A stretch of DNA of 64,000 bases, from the NCBI GenBank assembly GCA_016287385.1, contig JAEEWM010000017.1:148607-212606 (forward strand), written 5' to 3'. A program made the translations under genes and the position numbers. This stretch comes from Clostridiaceae bacterium (GTDB lineage Bacteria > Bacillota > Clostridia > Oscillospirales > Acutalibacteraceae). Positions 8,702 through 17,583 of the stretch are shown in pieces. Below the pieces are notes generated by a model. It saw only the letters and a program-made list of their open reading frames with translations. It was not told where the DNA came from and did no database searches. The number at the start of each line of letters is the position of its first letter. The first letter of the stretch is position 1.

Positions 8702-9466
8702 ATGATTTCAGACGACAGAAAGCAAAAAATCATGGATATGCTGCGGCATGACGGAACGGTAAAGGTCACTGATTTGAGCCGTGTTTTCGGCGTTTCCGAG
8801 GTTACCGTGCGCAACTACCTCGCCGATATGGAGAGTAAGGGATTGCTTTCCCGCACACACGGCGGCGCGATAAGCTCATACAAGCCTTATTGCAGTATGA
8901 ATTTCAATCAGCGTCTTGAAACCAATCACACCGATAAAGATTTAATTGCCAAAAGGGTTTCGCTTCTTATAGAACCGGACGACACCGTTATGCTTAACGC
9001 CGGCACCACTACCTTGCTTACGTTCAGGCATTTACCGCTTGATTACAACCTCAATATCGTTACGAATTCAATTTCGATAGCGCTGGAAGCGTCGTCAAAT
9101 CCCAATTTTAACGTCGTGCTCGTAGGCGGCTTTATAAACGCCAAATACCAGTTCACTTTCGGTGACGACGCGGTGACGCAGCTTAAAAAATACCACGCCG
9201 ATAAGCTTATCCTTTCGGTTGACGGCATAGATTACGACAACGGCTTTTCAACCTATTACAGTGAAGAATCATCAGTTGACCGGGCTATGATAGAACAGTC
9301 GGATGTCTGCATTATCGCGGCGGATAAAAGCAAATTGCGCCGCAACGCTTTCGCCAAAATATCCGACACCTCCTTTGCGGACTATATAATCACCACAGGT
9401 GAGGCAAGCAAAAAGGAGCTAGCGGTTTTAGCCAAGCACGGAATCGAATATATAAACGCAATATAG
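8702..9466 (+). CDS. DeoR/GlpR-family transcriptional regulator
   Basis: A 254-residue repressor of the DeoR family. The N-terminal helix-turn-helix reads VTDLSRVFGVSEVTVRNYLA with LLSRTHGGA, the standard DeoR wing. The C-terminal phosphosugar-sensing domain contains MLNAGTTTLL, SILSVDGIDYDNGFST and IIAADKSKLRRNAFA, the conserved DeoRC motifs. Members are released from DNA by a sugar phosphate. It is divergent from the SIS-to-isomerase operon and most likely controls it, and itself, through the shared intergenic region. The effector would be an intermediate of that pathway. Confidence 0.92.
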   Translation: MISDDRKQKIMDMLRHDGTVKVTDLSRVFGVSEVTVRNYLADMESKGLLSRTHGGAISSYKPYCSMNFNQRLETNHTDKDLIAKRVSLLIEPDDTVMLNAGTTTLLTFRHLPLDYNLNIVTNSISIALEASSNPNFNVVLVGGFINAKYQFTFGDDAVTQLKKYHADKLILSVDGIDYDNGFSTYYSEESSVDRAMIEQSDVCIIAADKSKLRRNAFAKISDTSFADYIITTGEASKKELAVLAKHGIEYINAI

Positions 9467-9480
9467 CGAAAAGCGAAAAG

Positions 9481-9514
9481 ACTCCCGGGTAGGATTTCCT
9501 GCCCGGGAGTTTTT
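9481..9514. terminator. Bidirectional terminator after deoR and the deacetylase gene
   Basis: A 13-bp stem with one G-U pair and a four-base loop (arms 9481-9493 and 9498-9510), followed by TTTT on the plus strand; on the minus strand CTTTTCGCTTTT follows. It separates the convergent deoR and deacetylase genes. Confidence 0.85.
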
Positions 9515-9526
9515 CTGTACGGTAAA

Positions 9527-10378
9527 TCAGTCCACAACGAGTGCTTCGCCCGGTCCGATTTTATAATTCTTATTATTTTCGCAAAAATATAACGTCCGCA
9601 CCGTGGGGTTGAACAGCCGGCGCCCGTCGCAGCTTACGTGAAGAGCGCGAAACGCCTCTATATAATCGTGTATTTCGATGTTTGTCGCATACCAGATGTC
9701 ATCATGTCCGCCAAGCGCTTTACATATTTTTTCAAGAAGCTCCCAGTTGTTGTTTGTATCAAACTCGTAAGCGTGGCCCCAAAGGTAGAACAGGCGCGGA
9801 TCCCTGCCGGACGGCCAGCCCTTATCAAGATCCAAAGACAAAAACTTATCTATGTAAGCAAACAGGTCTTTATTGAAATGATAAGCGGTAGGCATCCAGT
9901 TGAACCAGTCCTCAGGCAGAAGAAAGCGGTCGTTATCCTCGCCGAGCGAGCGTGCGTAAACAATACCGAGCGCACGAAGATAGGCGCGCACTTCTCCGTA
10001 ATTCGAGCCGTTGCAAAATCTGCGTATGCCGCTGTCCGGATACGCCATACCGCGAATTATAACGCCGAGCGCGTTTTCAAGTTCCTCACGGCAGTTAAGA
10101 GCGTCGCGCAACGCGGCGGACGGCGAAACGAGACAGGGCGCTAAATGCTCGGCGCCGTGAACGGCTATCTCGTGCCCGGAATCAAGGGCGGATTCCGCGT
10201 CCCGCACGTTGAACGCCTCACCCGTAAGGAAACGTTTACTGTTAAGGTTAAAGGTGCATTTAATGCCGTAACGGTTGACCGTTTCAAGCAGACGCCTGTC
10301 GTGTACCGCGCCGTCGTCATAACTCAGTGTGACCGCTTTGGCTTTCCACTCCGGGAAACGTAAAAGCCGATAATTCAT
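9527..10378 (-). CDS. Polysaccharide deacetylase-family protein (NodB homology)
   Basis: A 283-residue carbohydrate-esterase-4-like protein. The NodB motifs are present as TLSYDDGAVHD (catalytic Asp and metal Asp), HEIAVHGAEH (metal His pair) and RGMAYPDS. No signal peptide or membrane segment is visible, so it is probably cytosolic, unlike PgaB/IcaB or peptidoglycan deacetylases. The substrate could be a sugar precursor or a nucleotide-linked oligosaccharide. It follows the GGDEF gene by 20 bases and probably shares its promoter, which ties it to c-di-GMP control. A link to the exopolysaccharide genes upstream is inference. Confidence 0.8.
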   Translation of the reverse strand: MNYRLLRFPEWKAKAVTLSYDDGAVHDRRLLETVNRYGIKCTFNLNSKRFLTGEAFNVRDAESALDSGHEIAVHGAEHLAPCLVSPSAALRDALNCREELENALGVIIRGMAYPDSGIRRFCNGSNYGEVRAYLRALGIVYARSLGEDNDRFLLPEDWFNWMPTAYHFNKDLFAYIDKFLSLDLDKGWPSGRDPRLFYLWGHAYEFDTNNNWELLEKICKALGGHDDIWYATNIEIHDYIEAFRALHVSCDGRRLFNPTVRTLYFCENNKNYKIGPGEALVVD

Positions 10379-10398
10379 ATTATCCTCTCCAGATTCGG

Positions 10399-11487
10399 TT
10401 ATTTATATATTTTATATCTTTCCGCACGCTCGGATTTGGCGCAGTAAAGCGCCGTATCCGCCTTTTTGAATATATCGGAATAGTTCTTCTCTATACCGTT
10501 ATAAATCGCGATACCTATGCTTGCGTTTACCTTGCGTTCCTTATCCGGCAAAGCGATATGCTCAGGCACACCGGTAACGATATCGCGAGCTGTTTTAACC
10601 GCCGTATCCTCATCGTTTACGTCTTTTATGAAAAATATGAATTCATCGCCGCCGAAACGCCCTACTGTCTCGCCATTCGTAAAATAAGTGCTCAAAAAGC
10701 TGCCGAGCTGGTGAATGACGCTGTCGCCGGTATCGTGGCCGTAGGTATCGTTTATCATCTTGAAGCGATCGATATCCAGTATAAAAAAGATACCTTTATT
10801 ATTTGAAGGATCAGCCATAAACTTATTTATATCTCTTGTAAGGGCGCCTTTGTTTTTTAAGCCGGTAAGCTCGTCCGTATCTTTTTGCAGGCTGATTTCT
10901 CTCGTGAGGACGAACTCCTTTATGCGTATGGAATTGGATATTATGTGTATAAAAAAGCCGACTGTGGAAAATACGGCGATATTGCCGAAATCCATCTGCC
11001 AGACGGCGTAGGGCTTCACGTTATACATCCAAATCAAAAACACGGTCGAAGCGGCAAGCAGCTCTATACCCATAAAGTACGGCTTATCTATCATAAACAT
11101 CGGCGATATTATGAGCATTACAATAAAGGTCGTCGCGGGAAAGTCCGGATTATTCCGGGTGATGAACGCGGCAAACAAAAACATAAACGATATGGAAAGG
11201 TATATCAGCAGCTGTGCGGCTATCGAATCTTCCTTCATAAAGAAAAACACACAGGTGATAACGACCGAGTATATGAACGCGGCAAAGTAAAATATCCTGT
11301 TTCGTAACAATAAATCACTGAACGCGGAATCTATAAGCAAAAAAGTGAACACCAACGCCATCAGGCAGTGAAGAATCCGCCATATCCTGAAATTTGATAT
11401 GTAAGCATCCTTTTTTAACGCGTTGTATTCGTTTTTTTCTATTCCGCAATAGCACAGATAGTTGCGTAAGATTTTTAATACTTTCAC
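10399..11487 (-). CDS. Membrane-bound GGDEF protein (diguanylate cyclase)
   Basis: A 362-residue protein with about six hydrophobic segments in the first 190 residues and a C-terminal GGDEF domain from about residue 200 (DTDELTGLKNKGAL, then ILDIDRFKMINDTYGHDTGD and RFGGDEFIFF). The intact GGDEF motif and the metal Asp suggest that it makes c-di-GMP from two GTP. There is no RxxD inhibitory site at the usual place. The start is a GTG at 11487 preceded by AAGGA ten bases upstream. It has its own promoter and a long leader with crossing complementary segments, and is followed by the deacetylase gene. Confidence 0.9.
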   Translation of the reverse strand: MKVLKILRNYLCYCGIEKNEYNALKKDAYISNFRIWRILHCLMALVFTFLLIDSAFSDLLLRNRIFYFAAFIYSVVITCVFFFMKEDSIAAQLLIYLSISFMFLFAAFITRNNPDFPATTFIVMLIISPMFMIDKPYFMGIELLAASTVFLIWMYNVKPYAVWQMDFGNIAVFSTVGFFIHIISNSIRIKEFVLTREISLQKDTDELTGLKNKGALTRDINKFMADPSNNKGIFFILDIDRFKMINDTYGHDTGDSVIHQLGSFLSTYFTNGETVGRFGGDEFIFFIKDVNDEDTAVKTARDIVTGVPEHIALPDKERKVNASIGIAIYNGIEKNYSDIFKKADTALYCAKSERAERYKIYK

Positions 11488-11517
11488 CGATGCACCGTCC
11501 TTTTTCAGTATAATTGA

Positions 11518-11560
11518 GGTTTACCGTACGGCGGGGCTTGCGGCTTTTCGTAAACCCGCC
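11518..11560 (-). promoter_or_regulatory. Possible pseudoknot or alternative hairpins in the GGDEF leader
   Basis: Seven bases at 11518-11524 are complementary to 11550-11556, and six bases at 11530-11535 to 11555-11560. The two pairings cross, which gives either an H-type pseudoknot or two mutually exclusive hairpins in the 90-base untranslated leader. I do not recognise a known riboswitch here. Confidence 0.35.
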
Positions 11561-11578
11561 GGCACTCTATCCAAGGTT

Positions 11579-11607
11579 ATTGTATCATAACACGCAAAAA
11601 AAATCAA
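11579..11607 (-). promoter_or_regulatory. Promoter of the GGDEF-deacetylase genes
   Basis: TTGATT at 11607-11602 and TACAAT at 11584-11579 with a 17-base spacer on the minus strand. The leader to the GTG start is about 90 bases. Confidence 0.65.
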
Positions 11608-11689
11608 TGTGATAAAAAAGCGGTGAATCAACGCGCGACACCGCGCTCTTCGCCTCTGGTTCCCGGCGGGAAATCTTTAATTACCGGAA

Positions 11690-11715
11690 ACGGCACTTGC
11701 TTTCGCAAGTGCCGT
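11690..11715 (-). terminator. Hairpin after the exopolysaccharide operon
   Basis: A perfect 11-bp stem with a four-base loop (arms 11690-11700 and 11705-11715), 54 bases beyond the stop of the last glycosidase-like gene. The run after it on the minus strand is only partly T-rich, so termination is likely but not certain. Confidence 0.5.
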
Positions 11716-11768
11716 CAGTCTGTCAGAAACTTTTTTTGTTTTCCGGTTTTACCGTTTCAGTCCGTTTC

Positions 11769-13922
11769 TTAACCGTCAGACCCGGTTATTTTTTCGATTT
11801 TACCGAAAATACTCTGCATATAGCCGTAAGACTGCTTTAACCGTTCGGTAGTCTTCATATTTTCAATAGGTTCAAAGTATGCGGGAAGCAGGCTGATATT
11901 GCCGCTTTGTCCCGATCCGATACGGATTTCATCAAAATTCGTAAATGAAATGTTTGCCGAATTGAATTCATCCATACAAACACCGAGACGAGCGTTCATA
12001 ACACTGAGAAGATACCACGCGAGACGGATTTCAACCTTGCCGTTTTTATAATAAAAATCGGCTTGTGAACAGTATTTTTCACTTTCCGGATTTGCAATTC
12101 CATACCGCAGAAGCCCGCTTTCGTAATAGCGCGGCGGTATTGTTTTACCGTTATCCGGCAGATACATCTCGTTTGAGGTAAGCGTTTGAATTTTTTTGAA
12201 AACTCCGCTGTCTTTTTTCATATCACCGGTATCTTTGAAAACCTTTTTTTGTACCGAATACTTAAAGGTGAAAACATCCTCATAAGCGTCGCAAAGCACT
12301 CTTGTGTTTTCTTTGCCGTTTATCACCAGCAAAAAGTCACAGTTGCCGTCAAACGATATATTGTGCTCCGTGCTTTTCATACTGCCGACGCCCAAAACGG
12401 AAATCGGTATATAAAACTCGTCGTTTTCAAAATCAAACTTATCCGGCAAATCGGCATAAATGTGCATATAATCGGCGTCATAACGCACTTTAAGATCGGT
12501 GCCTTTGATTTTGTCGTATTCCTCCCATTCGGTAAAATCGCCGTCGGGATAACACTCTGAAACGTCAAAGCTCAGAAGTCCGTAGCTTTGCTCCGCCGAT
12601 GAAAGATTATGCGTTCGCTCTGTCGGATCATCGGGATAATACATGGTGGTGTTCCACGTTCTCTTGAACCACTCGTCCTGCCAGGAAAACAAAAGTCCGC
12701 CGCAGAATCCCTCCCGCGCTATGGAATCGGTCATTTGCGCACAGTATTCACCCTGCTGTTCCTCGGTAAGACCGCCCTGATTATAACCGCTTGAAGCAAC
12801 GTGGGCTATTCCGCGCGAAGTCGGTAAACCGTATTCCGCAACAAGAACGGGAACGCTGTACTGCTTTTTAAGGTCTTTAAGATACGCACGGTAAGGATCC
12901 GCGTTTCCGTTTTCATCCTTATATTCCAGATATTCCTTTTGATAATTCATAAATTCGGGATAATAGGGATAAACGTCAACCGCCGCAAAAAGCCCCGGAA
13001 CATACGAGGAGGTACTTAAAATGTTTTCCGTGTTGACCGATACCTCATCCTCCTCTTCAAACGGTTCGTTTGAATGAGATAAAACATCAAGCGTTTGCCA
13101 GTTAAGGAAGGATACGGGCGTTTGATGGGAATAATTGTCCGTTTCAAACTGGATCAGCGTTTCGCCAACCTCGCAGAGGAACGCCTCAAAAGGCGAAGCG
13201 GCGTTATTTGTATACAGATAATTGCCCGTAAAGTCGGCTTCGTTCGGATGTGACGCGTTTGTTTCAATAACAAATTCCGACGGGTATTCAAGCCCCAAAA
13301 TATATCCAACCACATATTTTGAAATATCCTCGTCGTAAACAGCGGGGGAAAATTCGCCGTAAACAGTATAATCACTGTTTCCGTGGACTATATCCACCGT
13401 TTCGCGGACCGAACGCTTGAACGCGTTTATCAAAATTTTGTCGCTTTCCAAAGCGTCGGTAAGCTGAGTCATCAAATCTTCCGAAAACCATATTCCCTGA
13501 ACAAGATACAAAGGCGAATCCTTATGTTTTTCGTTATAATCGGAAAACGCCTTGTAAAAATTCGGGTTCATCACGGTAAAAACGCGTACCGTATTGGCGT
13601 TCATTTCGCTGATTTTTTCAAACCATGAGCAATAGGTATCGTATGAAACATCGGGATTTGAAAGATCGGTGGTGGCTGCGGTAAGCCCCATATTGACACC
13701 GCGTATATAAAACAGTTCGGATTTTCCTTTATTGTTACGGTAAAAATACCCGTTGGGGGCGGCGTAAAAATCATACTTTACCGGTCCGCCGTCAGGCAAA
13801 TCCACTGCATCGGTCGGTATCGGATATCCGCCCATAGCACCCGCTTCCCCGGTTTTTTTCGCACAACCGGTAACGGCTACAAAAAGGACGATCGACAAAA
13901 CAACGGCAGTCAGTTTTTTCAT
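11769..13922 (-). CDS. Secreted glycosidase-like lipoprotein
   Basis: A 717-residue lipoprotein with signal peptide and lipobox VTGC at about residues 17-20. After a linker the segment YIRGVNMGLTAATTDL opens a glycosidase-type TIM barrel. Two candidate catalytic glutamates are visible in GYILGLEYPSEF and PVLVAEYGLPTSRG, the spacing and context of clan GH-A enzymes, and GGLLFSWQDEWFKRTWN lies at the barrel end. The C-terminal 250 residues form a beta-rich domain like a carbohydrate-binding module. It is paralogous to the products of 13919-16138 and 18703-21777. It would cut, transfer or bind the polymer made by the adjacent GT2. The family assignment is by motif only. Confidence 0.7.
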   Translation of the reverse strand: MKKLTAVVLSIVLFVAVTGCAKKTGEAGAMGGYPIPTDAVDLPDGGPVKYDFYAAPNGYFYRNNKGKSELFYIRGVNMGLTAATTDLSNPDVSYDTYCSWFEKISEMNANTVRVFTVMNPNFYKAFSDYNEKHKDSPLYLVQGIWFSEDLMTQLTDALESDKILINAFKRSVRETVDIVHGNSDYTVYGEFSPAVYDEDISKYVVGYILGLEYPSEFVIETNASHPNEADFTGNYLYTNNAASPFEAFLCEVGETLIQFETDNYSHQTPVSFLNWQTLDVLSHSNEPFEEEDEVSVNTENILSTSSYVPGLFAAVDVYPYYPEFMNYQKEYLEYKDENGNADPYRAYLKDLKKQYSVPVLVAEYGLPTSRGIAHVASSGYNQGGLTEEQQGEYCAQMTDSIAREGFCGGLLFSWQDEWFKRTWNTTMYYPDDPTERTHNLSSAEQSYGLLSFDVSECYPDGDFTEWEEYDKIKGTDLKVRYDADYMHIYADLPDKFDFENDEFYIPISVLGVGSMKSTEHNISFDGNCDFLLVINGKENTRVLCDAYEDVFTFKYSVQKKVFKDTGDMKKDSGVFKKIQTLTSNEMYLPDNGKTIPPRYYESGLLRYGIANPESEKYCSQADFYYKNGKVEIRLAWYLLSVMNARLGVCMDEFNSANISFTNFDEIRIGSGQSGNISLLPAYFEPIENMKTTERLKQSYGYMQSIFGKIEKITGSDG

Positions 13923-16138
13923 TTGGTCACCTTATACTTTGAAAGATACTCCTGAAGCTCATAATAAGCGGGTTTGAGCCTTTCATGCCATGTGGGAGTA
14001 TTCCACGATTTGTAATTATACTTTCCGCTCAGTTTAATGCTTAAATTATCTGTGCTGTTACGATTTCTGAAAGCAAAGCCGAAATCAAAGCTTTCGTAAT
14101 CCTGTGCGGATATAACCTGCGCCTGCCAGAAGTCCGACATCTGCTGCTTACTTGACGGATCCATGACATTCAGAAGCTGCCACGGTATTCTTATTTCGAG
14201 TTTCCCGTTTTTGTAGTAAAAATCGCTTAATGAGCGATAACCGTCGGCTTCCGGATTGCCGTTGCCGAATTGAAGTTTTCCGGTTTCGTACGCTTTATCG
14301 GTTACCACCTCGCCGGTGCCCTTAACAGTTAAATTATAACCGTAGCACAAGCGCATTATATCGAAGTTTCCGCTGTTCTTCTGGTTGGCGTTCACTTCCG
14401 CCGGAATATCGTTCAGCTTTCTTGAGTTAAGGAAATAATAGTTGAACGCGTCATAATACCTGTCAACAAATATATGCGAATCGTCTTTACCGTTGATATA
14501 GATCAGGAAATCCGCTTCGCTGTCAAATTTCGCGTTGTACTCCGTGCTTTTTGAATTCCCTTGCCCCGAAAGCGTATTGACGGGAATAAGCAGAGTATCA
14601 TTTTCAAAATTAAACGTATCGGAATCAAGCATAATGTACAGATATCGCTCGTCACTCTTTACATAAAGGCTGCCCTGCTTTGTATTGACTATCGGATCCA
14701 CGGTTTTCCATTCCGAGGTTTCACCGTCAACATAACAAGCCATATCCGACTTGCCGGGGTCAAACGCCATCAGGCCGAAGCATTGCTCGGTTGTTTGAAT
14801 ATTCGACCAGAAGGGGCGCCTGTCGGCAATATCGAACATAACATTGTTCCATGTTCGTTTGAACCATTCATCCTGCCAGGTAAAAACGATGCCGCCCGCG
14901 TACTTTGAATCCTCAATACACTGGAACATATGAATGAGCATTTGTCCCTGTTCGGTTTCATCCACCATTCCCTGATTATAGCCCATGACGCTTTTGTGTC
15001 CGAGGCCGCGCGATGTGGGTATACCGAATTCCGATACCATAATCGGAATTGTATGCGCAAGCTTTAAGTCTTCAAGATAAGCGAGATATGTGTTGACCTT
15101 GTCGTTTTCATCAATATATTCGAGATAATCCAGCTGATAATTGAGACTGTCGGGATAATAGGGATAAATATGGTATGACGCGAACATTCCGGGTCCGAAA
15201 TTACGGAACTTGACATTTTCGGTGTTTACCGTTGCTTTGTCTTCGTCGAAATGCGGCTCGTTCGGATGAGTGAGCGGGTCGGTTGTAATCCAGTTTGTAA
15301 AGGCAAGCGGAACCTGAAATTTGTAATTTTCCGTTTCATGTTTTATAAGTGAATTGCCGACGCGGCAGAGAAACGCCTCAAAGGGCGAAGCCGTCTGCGT
15401 ATAGAGATACTCACCGTCGAAATCCTTTTTATTCGGGTTTTGAAGATCTGTATTCAAAACAAAATTCGGATCCCATTCGATACCGATAATCCAACCTATA
15501 AGCCACTTTGAAACGTCGGCGACGTAGGTGCCCGACGCTTCACCGGGGGAGCTCGGAATCTTTGCTTTGCCGTGGATTACATCCACAAGGTTTTCGGCAT
15601 CCGCGGTAAAATCATTAAGAATTTTTTCGTTTTCAACGTAAGCGTCGGATAATCTTTCAATATCCTCTTCGTTGACCCAGATACCCTGAAACAGATAAAT
15701 TTTGTTGGCGGATTTTTGATTGAAATCGTACAGCGCCTGATAAAACTGCGGCGGCATCAAGGTATAAATACGGACACAGTTGCAGTTCATTTCACTGATT
15801 TTTCCGAACCAGCGGTAATACGATTCATAAGAAATCGTCAAATCACCGGGGAACAACGCGGGCTCGGTCGCACCGATATTAACACCGCGCATAAACATCT
15901 GTTCCCACTCGCCGTCGGAATAGCGGTAAAAATAATCGCCTGTTGCTTTGAAGCAGTAGCTGACGCCCGTTTGATTGTCAATAAAACTGCTGTACGCCGA
16001 ATTCGACTTTTTTTGGTTGTCTTTTTTCTTTCGGTAAAAGGAGAGCCCGTGAATTCCGAAAATTTCAAGAAAACCCATCTGCGCGAGAAAAAACAAAACC
16101 AAAAGAGTGCTGACAATTGAAACAACGGTTTTTTTCAC
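13919..16138 (-). CDS. Membrane-anchored glycosidase-like protein
   Basis: A 739-residue protein with an N-terminal membrane anchor (about residues 7-22) and no lipobox. The TIM-barrel part starts at MFMRGVNIGATEPALF; the candidate catalytic glutamates lie in GWIIGIEWDPNF and IPIMVSEFGIPTSRG, and GGIVFTWQDEWFKRTWN closes the barrel. The C-terminal domain is beta-rich and resembles that of the lipoprotein encoded next. The gene overlaps the GT2 gene by four bases upstream and the lipoprotein gene by four bases downstream, so the three are translationally coupled. I infer an extracytoplasmic enzyme or binding protein for the GT2 product. Confidence 0.7.
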   Translation of the reverse strand: MKKTVVSIVSTLLVLFFLAQMGFLEIFGIHGLSFYRKKKDNQKKSNSAYSSFIDNQTGVSYCFKATGDYFYRYSDGEWEQMFMRGVNIGATEPALFPGDLTISYESYYRWFGKISEMNCNCVRIYTLMPPQFYQALYDFNQKSANKIYLFQGIWVNEEDIERLSDAYVENEKILNDFTADAENLVDVIHGKAKIPSSPGEASGTYVADVSKWLIGWIIGIEWDPNFVLNTDLQNPNKKDFDGEYLYTQTASPFEAFLCRVGNSLIKHETENYKFQVPLAFTNWITTDPLTHPNEPHFDEDKATVNTENVKFRNFGPGMFASYHIYPYYPDSLNYQLDYLEYIDENDKVNTYLAYLEDLKLAHTIPIMVSEFGIPTSRGLGHKSVMGYNQGMVDETEQGQMLIHMFQCIEDSKYAGGIVFTWQDEWFKRTWNNVMFDIADRRPFWSNIQTTEQCFGLMAFDPGKSDMACYVDGETSEWKTVDPIVNTKQGSLYVKSDERYLYIMLDSDTFNFENDTLLIPVNTLSGQGNSKSTEYNAKFDSEADFLIYINGKDDSHIFVDRYYDAFNYYFLNSRKLNDIPAEVNANQKNSGNFDIMRLCYGYNLTVKGTGEVVTDKAYETGKLQFGNGNPEADGYRSLSDFYYKNGKLEIRIPWQLLNVMDPSSKQQMSDFWQAQVISAQDYESFDFGFAFRNRNSTDNLSIKLSGKYNYKSWNTPTWHERLKPAYYELQEYLSKYKVTK

Positions 16139-17493
16139 TTCTCCAGTTCCTTTCTTTTGATTTTACCCCATGTTTTACGCAATTTTCTGTACTTGAGGAT
16201 TCCTTCAAGACGAAACAGCGAAATAATCTGACGGTATCCGAAATTTTCCAAAATGGCGTAAAGGGACAGCTTTAAGCACTGCTTTGCGGTCATCACCGAT
16301 TTTCTGGTGTACAGTTCAAGGATCAGACTGCCTATCGACAGTATAACGCCGAGCAGTACGGCGAGAAGAAAATAGATAATGAAGAAGAACATATTAAGCT
16401 CTCCCATAATAAGTGAAAACGGGATAATAAAATACCCGAGCACTTCTACCGCCGCGCCGAACAGTTCAAAAAACCAGTTGTAGGGTATTGCAAGGCATCC
16501 TACCAAACCGTAACGCAGATTGAAAAACAGACTTTTATGCGCAAGCAGCGTATCAAGCAAACCGATTTGCCAGCGTCTTCTCTGACTTCTGATATCCTTA
16601 AGCGACATGGGTCCCTGAGTCCAGCAAACCGAATCTTCGCAAAAGATGATCTTATACTTTCTTTTGTTTTTCCGCATATATCTGTGTAAGCGAACTACAA
16701 TTTCCATATCTTCGCCTATCGTGTTGGTCTTGTATCCGCCGACTTCAATAACCGCCTGCTTTTTGAAAACACCGAAAGCGCCGGAAACAATAAGCATTGA
16801 ATTTGTAGCGCCCCAGCTTACCCTTCCCGAAAGGAAAGAGCGGTAATACTCAACTATCTGGAAGCGCTCAACCATTTTTTCGGGCATGGTAAAACCGCTT
16901 ACGACGCCGTCCTTGATTTTGAAGCCGTTGGCTATACGCACAAGACCGCCGGCAACGATCGTATTGGTGTTCTTCAAAAACTCGATGGCAAGCATCAGAA
17001 GTGAATCCGGCTCAATACGGGAGTCAGCGTCAAGGCAGGCAAACAGCGGATAGGAAGATATGTTTATTCCCGCGTTAAGCGCGTCGGATTTACCGCCGTT
17101 TTCCTTATCAACATAAATCAGATTGGGGTATTTAACATTGAAATATACGCCCCGCACTTCCTTTGTGGGAATTGATGTTTTTACGGCTGATTCGATTTTA
17201 TAAAGCTGAAACGCTTCTACGATCAAGTCGTGAGTTTTATCGGTTGAACCGTCATTTACAACACAGATTTCAAATTTCGGATAATTGAGTTTCATCAGCG
17301 ATTTAATATTGGAAACAATATTTTCCTGCTCATTATACGCGGGGATAAGCAAAGAAATAGGAAGCAGATTATCGCTGTCGGCATATCGGCTGTAATCATT
17401 TGAATTACGGAACTTATCATCGCGACGCACCGAAAAAAACGAGATGAACATTTGTATAACGTATATAATACTCAAAATGATCGTAAACGACAT
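16135..17493 (-). CDS. Processive GT2 glycosyltransferase (exopolysaccharide synthase candidate)
   Basis: A 452-residue membrane glycosyltransferase. The GT-A core has LIPAYNEQENI, the UDP-binding Asp in VVNDGSTDKT, the metal motif LDADSRIE, the catalytic GEDMEI, and QRRRW, the acceptor motif of processive synthases (cellulose, hyaluronan, poly-N-acetylglucosamine). One N-terminal and about four C-terminal membrane helices frame the core. It lacks a PilZ domain. The ATG at 17493 has no ribosome binding site, and the same reading frame stays open upstream to the stop of the HEAT gene with a plausible extra helix, so the true start may lie upstream at a non-standard codon. It would polymerise and export a beta-linked glycan. 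Confidence 0.85.
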   Translation of the reverse strand: MSFTIILSIIYVIQMFISFFSVRRDDKFRNSNDYSRYADSDNLLPISLLIPAYNEQENIVSNIKSLMKLNYPKFEICVVNDGSTDKTHDLIVEAFQLYKIESAVKTSIPTKEVRGVYFNVKYPNLIYVDKENGGKSDALNAGINISSYPLFACLDADSRIEPDSLLMLAIEFLKNTNTIVAGGLVRIANGFKIKDGVVSGFTMPEKMVERFQIVEYYRSFLSGRVSWGATNSMLIVSGAFGVFKKQAVIEVGGYKTNTIGEDMEIVVRLHRYMRKNKRKYKIIFCEDSVCWTQGPMSLKDIRSQRRRWQIGLLDTLLAHKSLFFNLRYGLVGCLAIPYNWFFELFGAAVEVLGYFIIPFSLIMGELNMFFFIIYFLLAVLLGVILSIGSLILELYTRKSVMTAKQCLKLSLYAILENFGYRQIISLFRLEGILKYRKLRKTWGKIKRKELEK

Positions 17494-17583
17494 ACAGAAA
17501 TAGTTGAAAAATGAAATGAAATAACGGGCATATGTAATAAAGCTGATGGTAACCTCAATCCTTTCAATAAACTGAATTACGGT

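Noticed and set aside
11518..11560. Class II c-di-GMP or preQ1 riboswitch in the GGDEF leader
   Set aside because: The crossing pairs do not carry the conserved loop bases of either class.
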